Below are positions 1 through 6,479 of a DNA stretch of 12,928 nucleotides, piece after piece. The notes below the pieces were generated by a model that had not been told where the DNA came from, did not search any database, and was given only the letters and a program-made list of their open reading frames with translations. Source of the DNA: DATGMB01 sp035293845 (lineage in GTDB: Bacteria; Acidobacteriota; Terriglobia; Bryobacterales; Bryobacteraceae); NCBI GenBank assembly GCA_035293845.1, contig DATGMB010000003.1, positions 1 through 12,928 of the forward strand. The letters are read 5' to 3'. A program made the position numbers and the translations under genes. Every line of letters begins with the position of its first letter. The stretch's first letter is position 1.

Positions 1-228
1 CTCCCTTCCACCGATGAGGTGCCCGCATTCGGGGACTTTCATCAACGGATCTGGACGGGAGAGCTCGACCTGGCGGCCGACGACCGGAAGATCGCCTACG
101 GTCTGGTTCATTGGGAGCAGCTCTTACAGAACACGAGGCACTCACGCTTTGACGAAGCGCTCCAGATCGTCTCCGAGCGGACTCGGAGGGGGCAGGAGGT
201 GCAACTCCTCTTGCCGGCCGCGCCATAA
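1..228 (+). CDS. C-terminal fragment of an unrecognised protein
   Basis: The frame starting at base 1 is open from the window edge to a TAA at 226-228, giving the last 75 residues of a protein whose start lies outside the window. The in-frame GTG at 19 is probably internal. The codons have high third-position GC, as expected for a real gene in this GC-rich DNA. The residues look soluble and mostly helical (for example HWEQLLQ, FDEALQIVSERTRRG), with no membrane segment or motif that I recognise. It converges with the glycosyltransferase gene, whose stop lies at 339-341, leaving about 110 bp that show no convincing terminator. A competing minus-strand frame (336 down to 142) overlaps its last 87 bases. 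Only one of the two is likely to be real, and I favour this one because it is open to the edge. Confidence 0.42.
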   Translation, partial: LPSTDEVPAFGDFHQRIWTGELDLAADDRKIAYGLVHWEQLLQNTRHSRFDEALQIVSERTRRGQEVQLLLPAAP

Positions 229-338
229 ACGACGAAGAACCCGGCGATGCATTTCCCGCGCATCCGTCGGTATGATCGATTGGTAGTCGTTAATAAACAT
301 CACGGGCGAGGCGCGGGTGAGAAGTCCCACCACCATCG

Positions 339-1580
339 TCAAGGAGCGCAGCGGCTGACCAGAGTGCCCCCGCCTTCGGTGCGCGTTTCGCGGAGCGCCG
401 CGTGCTCGGGAGCCGTCAGCCGCGCCGGGTTCCTCCCGCCCCTGCCTGAGGCCAGGATGCCTTCCAGCAGGTCCGGAATCTCGTACACCGCGCGGTTGCG
501 CATCGCCGCCGCCCGCTCGCGGCAGCGGCGGTAAGTCTCCGGCTCCAGCAGCCGCCGCACCGCATCGCGGATCTCGCCGCCGAAGTTCTTCACCGCGATG
601 CCGACGCCCTGTTCCTCGACCCACTGCGCGTTGTAGCGCTCATGCGCCATGGTCCAGGCGTTCTGCTGTACGATCACGGGCAGGCGCTTGGCCAACGCTT
701 CGCTGATGCTGCCGGGCCCGGGCTTGCCGATGAAGAAATCGGCCAGCTCCATGTAATAGGGCACCTCGCGGGTGAAGCCTTCGACGAACATCGGCACGCG
801 CTTCTCGATCGCGCGCAGTTCTTCCGCCACCGCCTGGTTGCGGCCGCACAGCAGAATGAGCTGCACGCCCGCCTCGGGCGGGTTGAGCGCGCGCGCGATA
901 CGCAGCATCTCGTTCGACCCTTCGCCGCCGAACAGCACCAGGCCGGTGGGCCGGTCCGGATCGAGGCCGAGGCGCGCGCGCTCCGCCCGCCGGTCCAGGA
1001 CCAGCGGCGCATAGAAACGCGGATGCAGGATCATGCCCGAAACCCGCAGGATGCGGTCGGCTGGCATGCCCAGCTCGGCAGCCTGTTCAGCCGCCCGCCC
1101 GGAGCCGCAGATCACGTGCTGGTCCATCGGCTCGATCCAGAAGTGCGGCGGGTAATCCACGAGATCGGTCATCAGGGTGACGAAGGGCGTGCCGGGCAGC
1201 GCGCGCTCGAGCGCTTCCTTCATCGCGCGATTGTAGTGTGGAATGAGCGAGACCACCAGGTCCGGGCGAATCTCTCCCCAGTGCCGCGCGAGCACTTCGA
1301 CCTCGGAATCGTGAAACAGGCGGATCAGCAGGTGCATCACGGGGATGATCTGCCCGGTGCCGAGCGTCCAGCCGTGCCGCAGCATGATGTTGTAAACATC
1401 CTGGAAGGGGACGCCGGCGAACTTGCGGATGAAGTCGATCTCATCGAGCAGATTCTGGATACTGAGCATCTGCACGTTCCAGGGCCTCTGCTGGTCGCGG
1501 ATGACGCTGTTCAGGGCCTCGGCGGCCGCGCGATGGCCGCCGCCGGAGTCGATATAGACGAGCGCAATCTTAGGCTTCAT
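339..1580 (-). CDS. MGDG synthase/GT28-like glycosyltransferase
   Basis: A 413-residue GT-B glycosyltransferase related to plant/bacterial monogalactosyldiacylglycerol synthases and processive diacylglycerol glucosyltransferases. These use a UDP-sugar to glycosylate a lipid acceptor at the inner membrane. The N-terminal half (about 5-180) starts with the family loop SGGGHRAAAEAL (12-23), which contacts the acceptor. The C-terminal half (about 213-375) has the nucleotide-sugar part: GLVLFGGEGS (213-222), LILLCGRNQ (241-249) and the donor-binding GKPGPGSISEAL (285-296). There is no signal peptide or membrane helix, which fits a peripheral membrane enzyme. The last 35 or so residues are low-complexity and probably disordered. 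I chose ATG at 1580 because GAGAGG (1589-1594) sits 8 nt before it and the GGGH motif follows at once. A longer upstream frame would overlap the TPR gene and looks like antisense noise. The gene overlaps the TPR gene by 11 nt, so translation is probably coupled. The exact sugar and acceptor cannot be read from sequence. Confidence 0.88.
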   Translation of the reverse strand: MKPKIALVYIDSGGGHRAAAEALNSVIRDQQRPWNVQMLSIQNLLDEIDFIRKFAGVPFQDVYNIMLRHGWTLGTGQIIPVMHLLIRLFHDSEVEVLARHWGEIRPDLVVSLIPHYNRAMKEALERALPGTPFVTLMTDLVDYPPHFWIEPMDQHVICGSGRAAEQAAELGMPADRILRVSGMILHPRFYAPLVLDRRAERARLGLDPDRPTGLVLFGGEGSNEMLRIARALNPPEAGVQLILLCGRNQAVAEELRAIEKRVPMFVEGFTREVPYYMELADFFIGKPGPGSISEALAKRLPVIVQQNAWTMAHERYNAQWVEEQGVGIAVKNFGGEIRDAVRRLLEPETYRRCRERAAAMRNRAVYEIPDLLEGILASGRGGRNPARLTAPEHAALRETRTEGGGTLVSRCAP

Positions 1581-2634
1581 CGGGGTGGCCTCTCGGGAGT
1601 AATGGCCGCGGCGCGCCTGCGTCTGCCGGCCGAGGAATGCGGTCAAGCGCCCGGCGCGCCTCGGTGAGGGACGGCCGGTTGCCCTCGGGCTCCTGGGCGA
1701 TGTAGGCGCGCAGGTAACGTTCGGCACGGTCCATGCCTTCGATACGGGCGAGCAGGGTTTCGGCGGCGCGGTAGAGCGGGTAGCGGTCGTCGGGGACTTC
1801 GCGCGCGGCGTCCGCGAGCGTGGCGTCGAGATCCGCCCACGCGCCGCGGCCGGCATAGACGGCGGCGAGCGCGGCGTACGCATCGGCGCGTCCCGGGTCG
1901 ATGCGCAGGGCCTCGCGTGCGGCGGCCTCGGCGGCGGACAGGTCGGGATGCTCGGGCGCCAGACAAAACTCGGCCAGCGCGATGGCCGCGCGGTAGCTCG
2001 CCGGCCGCACTTCGGCGGCTTTCTTGAGGAACGCTTCGGCCTGCGCGGGCTGCTTTTCGTAGGCGGCGATGCGGGCTTTGGCAAGGAATCCCTCGGCGGG
2101 ATCGATCGCGGCGATGCGATCGGCGGTCATGGCAGCGTTGCGGCGGCTGCCGCCGGCGATGCGCGGTGCGAGCAGGTAGAACTCGAGCAGATCGCGGTTG
2201 GCCTGAACGTCGCGCGGGTCAAGCGCGAGGGCTGCGTCGATTTCCGTGCGGAAGCGGCGGGCCAGCAGAAGCTGCTGGAAGCTGTTGGAATGCTGCGCCA
2301 TCACGCCCAAAGCCTCCGCCACCTGCCGGTGGTACTTGGCGGTGCGGCCGTCGAGCGTCACGGCGCGCTCGGCCAGCGCAAGCGGCGTGGTGCGGTCGCC
2401 GAAGGCGGCCCGCACCTGCGAGAGCAGGAAGTTCGCCAGCGGGTCATCCGGGGCTTCCCGGATGCGGCTTTCGACGGCCGCCCGGGCCCGTTTCCAATGG
2501 CCCTCCCCGATCCACCGCTCCGCCGGCGTCTGCTGGCCAAAGGAGCTCAGAAAAAAGATCAGAATTCCGCTCGCCACCCGGATCGGTGGCTTCCACGCCG
2601 GCACATTTCCAGGATCGCGCCGTAAGCGTTTCAT
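1570..2634 (-). CDS. Membrane-anchored or exported TPR-repeat protein
   Basis: A 354-residue protein with a short basic N-terminus, one hydrophobic segment (about 17-33, RVASGILIFFLSSFG) that is either a signal peptide or a membrane anchor, and then an all-helical alanine-rich body with tetratricopeptide-like helix pairs. Examples of TPR-style motifs are ALALDPRDVQANRDLLEFY (135-153), REALRIDPGRADAYAALAAVY (about 220-240) and AERYLRAYIAQEP (about 304-316). TPR proteins are scaffolds for protein contacts and there is no enzymatic motif here. The ATG at 2634 has no strong Shine-Dalgarno sequence. The ACGTTAACGT palindrome lies 8 bp upstream. The C-terminus overlaps the start of the glycosyltransferase by 11 nt, so the two form one transcription unit that diverges from the DUF1592 operon. 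A plausible but unproved role is a membrane-side partner or regulator of that glycosyltransferase. Confidence 0.8.
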   Translation of the reverse strand: MKRLRRDPGNVPAWKPPIRVASGILIFFLSSFGQQTPAERWIGEGHWKRARAAVESRIREAPDDPLANFLLSQVRAAFGDRTTPLALAERAVTLDGRTAKYHRQVAEALGVMAQHSNSFQQLLLARRFRTEIDAALALDPRDVQANRDLLEFYLLAPRIAGGSRRNAAMTADRIAAIDPAEGFLAKARIAAYEKQPAQAEAFLKKAAEVRPASYRAAIALAEFCLAPEHPDLSAAEAAAREALRIDPGRADAYAALAAVYAGRGAWADLDATLADAAREVPDDRYPLYRAAETLLARIEGMDRAERYLRAYIAQEPEGNRPSLTEARRALDRIPRPADAGAPRPLLPRGHPDEA

Positions 2635-2641
2635 TCCCGTG

Positions 2642-2755
2642 ACGTTAACGTGAATTTCCGGATGCGGAGAAAGCTGGTTGTCCGCAGCCAGCCGTGTCCG
2701 GCGTCACAGGGATTCCGGGTACATTCCCTGTTTTTTCGTATTGACCTTGTTAACA
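2642..2755. promoter_or_regulatory. Paired GTTAAC palindromes, possible operators
   Basis: ACGTTAACGT (2642-2651) is a perfect 10-bp palindrome placed 8 bp before the TPR start codon. TGTTAACA (2748-2755) is a perfect 8-bp palindrome inside the spacer of the predicted rightward promoter. Their GTTAAC cores are 105 bp apart, about ten helical turns. AT-rich hexamers like this are rare in DNA of this composition, and I saw no other copy while reading the window. A repressor bound at one or both could control both divergent units. This is inference from position and symmetry; no known operator was recognised. Confidence 0.3.
2706..2736 (+). terminator. Hairpin plus T-run upstream of the DUF1592 promoter
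   Basis: ACAGGGA (2706-2712) and TCCCTGT (2725-2731) pair perfectly over 7 bp around a 12-nt loop, and the right arm runs into a stretch of six T (2731-2736). Read rightward this has the form of an intrinsic terminator. There is no rightward gene just upstream, so it would act as an insulator against stray transcription entering the operon. Because it ends 5 bp before the -35 box, a protein-binding inverted repeat is an equally good reading. Confidence 0.4.
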
Positions 2756-2769
2756 GACTGAATCAGAAT
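2741..2769 (+). promoter_or_regulatory. Sigma70-like promoter of the DUF1592 operon
   Basis: TTGACC (2741-2746) matches 5 of 6 bases of the -35 consensus. After a 17-bp spacer, CAGAAT (2764-2769) matches 4 of 6 of the -10 consensus. The region is clearly more AT-rich than its surroundings. A transcript starting near 2776 would have a leader of about 20 nt carrying the GGAGGA ribosome site. The TGTTAACA palindrome lies in the spacer. Confidence 0.5.
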
Positions 2770-2786
2770 AGATTAGAAATTTCTCT

Positions 2787-2792
2787 GGAGGA
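2787..2792 (+). promoter_or_regulatory. Ribosome-binding site that fixes the TTG start
   Basis: GGAGGA stands 4 nt before a TTG at 2797. It decides the start of the DUF1592 gene: translation from the TTG begins directly with a signal peptide. The upstream in-frame GTG at 2650 would lie before the predicted promoter and add about 49 residues that bear no resemblance to a leader. Confidence 0.65.
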
Positions 2793-2796
2793 ACGG

Positions 2797-5124
2797 TTGA
2801 GGGGACCGAACGCGTTCGCCTGCCTCGCCGCCGCGACCACGCTGGCGGTCTGCCCGGCTTTTGCGGCCGATGCCGCGGGAGGCGCGCCGGATCCGAACCA
2901 GTTCCTGGTACAGCAGCGCTGCGTGATGTGCCACAGCGCCAAGGTGCACACCGCTGGGGTCGTGTTGGAAGGTATCGATCTGTCGCATATTGGCGATGCC
3001 GCTCCAGTGCTCGAACGCGCGCTGCGCAAGGTGCGGACCGGCGAAATGCCGCCGCCGCCGCTGCCGCGCCCGCCGGCCGAAGCTTCTGCAGCATTCGTCA
3101 AGACGCTCGAGACGGCGCTCGACCGCGCCGCGGCGGCGCATCCCAATCCCGGCCGCCCGGCCATTCACCGTCTGAACCGCGCCGAATACAGCAATGCCAT
3201 CCGCGATCTGCTGGCCCTCGATATCGATGCCGGGAGCATGCTGCCGGTAGACGATTCCGGCTACGGTTTCGACAACATCGCGGACGTGCTGAGCGTCTCG
3301 CCGGTATTGCTCGAACGCTATATGTCCGCCGCGCGCAAGGTGGCGCGCCTGGCGGTGGGGGATCTTTCGATCAAGCCGGAGATCGTCGAATTCGCGGCGC
3401 CGCGCGGGCGCCGCAACGAGCGCGTCAGCGATGACCTGCCGTTCGATTCCGCCGGCGGCCTCTCCGTCCACTACTATTTTCCGGTGGATGCCGAGTACGT
3501 GATCCGGCTTCGTTTCTCATCGCCGTTCGATGGCAAGCAGGCTGCGCCTGAAGAGATCCGGCTTCCGGTCAAGGCCGGATGGCGCACCCTGGGGGTCACA
3601 TTCCCGCGGGAGTCTACCAAGCCGGAGATCGAATCGCCCGCGCCGCGCCGCGGGCCTGCGCCCGAGCTTCCGCCATCGCTGCCGGTCGAGGCCGATGTGC
3701 GGCTGGATGGCGTGAGCATTAAACGGTTCGAGGAGCATCCGCCGCCGGGCGCCACGGTGCCCGTTCTGGATAAAGTGACAGTGGCGGGTCCGTATAATGC
3801 CACCGGCCGTGGCGATACGGCCAGCCGCCAGCGCATCTTCGTCTGCCGGCCTTCCGCGGCGGCGGCGGAAGAGTCCTGTGCCGGGACCATTCTCAAGACG
3901 CTCGCCCACCGCGCGTTCCGCCGTCCCGTCACCGAGGCGGATGTAAAGCCGCTGGTTGCCTTCTACGCCGCGGCCCGCCGGGACGGTGCGGATTTCGACG
4001 GCGGCATCCAGAAGGCGCTTACGGCTCTGCTGGTCTCGCCCGATTTCATTTTCCGCGTCGAGCGCGATCCCAAGGGCGCCGCGCCCGGCACGGTGTACCG
4101 GATCTCCGATCTGGAGCTGGCCTCCCGTCTCTCGTTCTTCCTGTGGAGCAGCATCCCGGACGCGACTCTGCTCGAGGATGCCGAAGCGGGCAAGCTGCAC
4201 GATCCCGCGGTCCTGCAGGCCGAGGTGCGCCGCATGCTCGCCGATGCGCGTTCGGACGCGCTGGTGAAGAATTTCGCCGGCCAGTGGCTCTCGCTGCGCA
4301 ACCTGGCGATCGCCAAGCCCGATCCGGTAATCTTCCCCGAATTCGACGACGGCCTGCGGCAGGCCTTCCGCACGGAAACGGAGCTCTTTTTTGAGCACAT
4401 CATGCGGGAAGACCGCAGCATCCTGGAACTGCTGGACGCCAATTACAGCTTCCTCAACCAGCGGCTGGCCGAGCACTACCGGGTGCCGAACGTCTACGGC
4501 TCGCAGTTCCGTGAAGTGACCCTCACGAATCCGAACCGTGGCGGGCTGCTGGGGCAGGGAAGCATTCTGACCGTAACGTCGTACCCCAACCGCACCTCGG
4601 TCGTGCAGCGCGGCAAATGGATTCTGGAGAACCTGCTGGGCACGCCTCCGCCGCCGCCCCCGCCCGATATCCCGGAATTGAAGCCCGAGGGCAAGGACGG
4701 CCGGCAGTTGACGGCCCGCGAGCAGATGGAGCAGCATCGCGCCAATCCGATCTGCGCTTCCTGTCACGCACGCATGGACCCGCTCGGCTTCGCGATGGAG
4801 AATTTCGACGGCGTGGGCCGCTGGCGCGACAAGGATGCGGGCAGCCCGATCGATGCCTCCGGGCGCCTGCCGAATGGCACCACGTTCAATGGGCCGGCGG
4901 AGTTGAAGAAAGCGCTGGCCACCTCGCACGCCGACGAGTTCATCGATACCACGGTGGACAAGATGCTGACTTACGCGCTCGGCCGCGGCCTGGAGTATTA
5001 CGACAAGCCGGCCGTCCGTTCCATCACGCGCGAAGCGGCGCGCGACGGCTACAAATTTTCCGCCCTGGTAACCGCCATCGTCCAGAGCACACCATTTCAA
5101 ATGAGGAGGACCCCGGACCAATGA
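2797..5124 (+). CDS. Exported DUF1592-family cytochrome c-like protein
   Basis: A 775-residue exported protein of the planctomycete/acidobacterial type with the usual domain order. The signal peptide covers 1-23 (cut after AFA). A cytochrome c-like segment with haem motif CVMCH lies at 42-46. DUF1587 (about 120-185) contains HRLNRAEYSNAIRDLL. Next comes a beta-rich stretch (about 220-330). DUF1595 (about 366-426) contains HRAFRRPVTEADV, and DUF1592 (about 434-562) begins YRISDLELASRLSFFLW. DUF1588 (about 582-680) has VVQRGKWILENLLG, a poly-proline run and a second CxxCH (CASCH, 653-657). DUF1585 (about 695-772) closes the protein. Length and order fit a full member of the family. The biochemical role is not established; the haem motif suggests periplasmic electron transfer. 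It starts at TTG 2797 and overlaps the DUF1552 gene by 4 nt (ATGA). It is the first gene of a three-gene operon. Confidence 0.92.
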   Translation: MRGPNAFACLAAATTLAVCPAFAADAAGGAPDPNQFLVQQRCVMCHSAKVHTAGVVLEGIDLSHIGDAAPVLERALRKVRTGEMPPPPLPRPPAEASAAFVKTLETALDRAAAAHPNPGRPAIHRLNRAEYSNAIRDLLALDIDAGSMLPVDDSGYGFDNIADVLSVSPVLLERYMSAARKVARLAVGDLSIKPEIVEFAAPRGRRNERVSDDLPFDSAGGLSVHYYFPVDAEYVIRLRFSSPFDGKQAAPEEIRLPVKAGWRTLGVTFPRESTKPEIESPAPRRGPAPELPPSLPVEADVRLDGVSIKRFEEHPPPGATVPVLDKVTVAGPYNATGRGDTASRQRIFVCRPSAAAAEESCAGTILKTLAHRAFRRPVTEADVKPLVAFYAAARRDGADFDGGIQKALTALLVSPDFIFRVERDPKGAAPGTVYRISDLELASRLSFFLWSSIPDATLLEDAEAGKLHDPAVLQAEVRRMLADARSDALVKNFAGQWLSLRNLAIAKPDPVIFPEFDDGLRQAFRTETELFFEHIMREDRSILELLDANYSFLNQRLAEHYRVPNVYGSQFREVTLTNPNRGGLLGQGSILTVTSYPNRTSVVQRGKWILENLLGTPPPPPPPDIPELKPEGKDGRQLTAREQMEQHRANPICASCHARMDPLGFAMENFDGVGRWRDKDAGSPIDASGRLPNGTTFNGPAELKKALATSHADEFIDTTVDKMLTYALGRGLEYYDKPAVRSITREAARDGYKFSALVTAIVQSTPFQMRRTPDQ

Positions 5125-6479
5125 TCCTGACCAAGAAGCACCTGCCCCGGCGCGCGTTTCTGCGCGGCCTCGGTACCACCCTAGCCCTGCCCCTCCTGGA
5201 TGCCATGGTGCCGGCCTTTGCGGCCACCCCCAAAACCGCCGCCAAGCCGGCCGTACGCATGGGATTCGTGTACGTGCCGAATGGGATCATCATGGACCGC
5301 TGGAAGCCTTCGGCGGAAGGCAAAGGTTTCGAGTTCACCCCCTGCCTGAAGGCGCTCGAGCCGTTCCGCGACCGCCTCAACGTCCTCAGCGGCCTCGCGC
5401 AGGTCAACGGCCGCGCGCTGGGCGATGGCGCGGGCGACCACGCGCGCGCGGGAGCCACGTGGCTGACGGGCGTCCATCCCAAAAAGACCGGCGGCGCGAA
5501 CATTCACGCCGGCGTCTCCGCGGACCAGATCGCCGCGCGCGCCTTGGGAAGCGCGACACAGTTCGGCTCGCTCGAAATCGGTCTCGAATCGCCCCAGCTC
5601 GCCGGCGATTGCGACTCCGGATATAGCTGCGCCTACACCAACACGATTTCCTGGCGCGATCCGGTCACGCCGCTGCCGATGGAGGTCAATCCGCGCGCCC
5701 TCTTCGAGCGCCTCTTTGGCGATGGCGATTCGACCGATCCGGCCGCCCGCCTGCGTGCCATCAAGGAGCAGCGCAGCGTGCTCGATTACGTGACCGGCGA
5801 CCTCGACCGGCTGGAATCGAACCTCGGGCCCGGCGACCGCGTCAAGCTGACCCAGTATCTCGAAGCCGTGCGGGATATCGAGCGCCGCATCCAGCGCGCC
5901 GAAGAGCAGAATGCCACCATGAAAGTCCCGACCATGGAGCGGCCGTCCGGCATTCCCGAGGACTTCGAGGAGCACGCCCGGCTCATGATGGACCTGTTCG
6001 TGATTGCGTGGCAAACCGATATGACGCGCGTGATCAGCTTCATGATGGCGCGCGAGGGATCGAACCGCAGCTACCGCGCGATCGGCATTTCCGACGGGCA
6101 CCACTCCTGCACGCACCACATGAACGACCCGGTCAAAATCGAAAAGACCGCGAAGATCAACAAGTATCACGTCGACACCTTCGCCTATCTTCTCGACAAA
6201 CTCTCGAAGACGCCGGATGGCGACGGCACGCTGCTCGACCACTCGATGATTCTTTACGGCAGCAGCATCAGCGACGGCAATGCCCATACCCACCACAATC
6301 TGCCGCTGCTGCTGGCGGGCGGCGCTGCCGGGCAGTTGAAGGGCGGACGCCACATCGTCTATCCGAACGAGACGCCCATGACGAACCTGCTGCTTTCGAT
6401 GCTGGACAAGACCGGCATTCCGGCGCCGGAGAAACTGGGAGACAGCACGGGCCGGCTGGACCGGCTGACCGATATCTGA
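5121..6479 (+). CDS. DUF1552 family protein with Tat-type signal
   Basis: A 452-residue DUF1552 protein, the usual partner of DUF1592 cytochromes. The N-terminus carries a twin-arginine signal: RRAFLRGLG at 10-18, then a hydrophobic stretch ending AFA at 32-34. It is therefore probably exported folded, perhaps with a cofactor or metal. Conserved blocks are VYVPNGIIMDRW (about 50-61), GDGAGDHARAGATWLTG (101-117), the histidine-rich SDGHHSCTHH (324-333) and YGSSISDGNAHTHH (379-392). The two His/Asp-rich clusters look like metal or active-site residues and recall the phosphatase/sulfatase-like fold suggested for related families, but no reaction is established. The ATG at 5121 overlaps the previous TGA as ATGA, with AGGAGGA at 5104-5110, 10 nt upstream. 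Its own TGA (6477-6479) overlaps the next ATG. Tight coupling suggests the three products act together in the periplasm. Confidence 0.92.
   Translation: MILTKKHLPRRAFLRGLGTTLALPLLDAMVPAFAATPKTAAKPAVRMGFVYVPNGIIMDRWKPSAEGKGFEFTPCLKALEPFRDRLNVLSGLAQVNGRALGDGAGDHARAGATWLTGVHPKKTGGANIHAGVSADQIAARALGSATQFGSLEIGLESPQLAGDCDSGYSCAYTNTISWRDPVTPLPMEVNPRALFERLFGDGDSTDPAARLRAIKEQRSVLDYVTGDLDRLESNLGPGDRVKLTQYLEAVRDIERRIQRAEEQNATMKVPTMERPSGIPEDFEEHARLMMDLFVIAWQTDMTRVISFMMAREGSNRSYRAIGISDGHHSCTHHMNDPVKIEKTAKINKYHVDTFAYLLDKLSKTPDGDGTLLDHSMILYGSSISDGNAHTHHNLPLLLAGGAAGQLKGGRHIVYPNETPMTNLLLSMLDKTGIPAPEKLGDSTGRLDRLTDI

Noticed and set aside
229..338. Terminator between the two convergent left-edge genes
   Set aside because: Only a weak interrupted pairing around GATGC/GCATC is visible and no T-run follows on either strand.
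1581..2084. N-terminal extension of the glycosyltransferase frame beyond ATG 1580
   Set aside because: It overlaps the TPR gene in another frame, is Pro/Arg/Ser-rich as shadow frames in GC-rich DNA usually are, and the family normally begins just before the GGGH loop.
2650..2796. Upstream GTG start for the DUF1592 gene
   Set aside because: It would precede the predicted promoter, lacks a ribosome site and hides the signal peptide; TTG 2797 with GGAGGA fits better.
4650..4668. CCG-rich run as a possible microsatellite or phase-variable repeat
   Set aside because: It encodes the poly-proline stretch that is usual at this position of DUF1588 proteins and is too short and imperfect to act as a slippage switch.
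3517..5121. Long antisense frame (534 codons) across the DUF1592 gene
   Set aside because: It mirrors a well-supported gene with recognised domains. The long opposite frame is a by-product of high third-position GC, and its residues show no family pattern.
6008..6478. Upstream extension of the ankyrin frame into DUF1552
   Set aside because: The extension is Arg/Gln-rich shadow sequence, and ATG 6479 gives a normal signal peptide at the stop of the previous gene.
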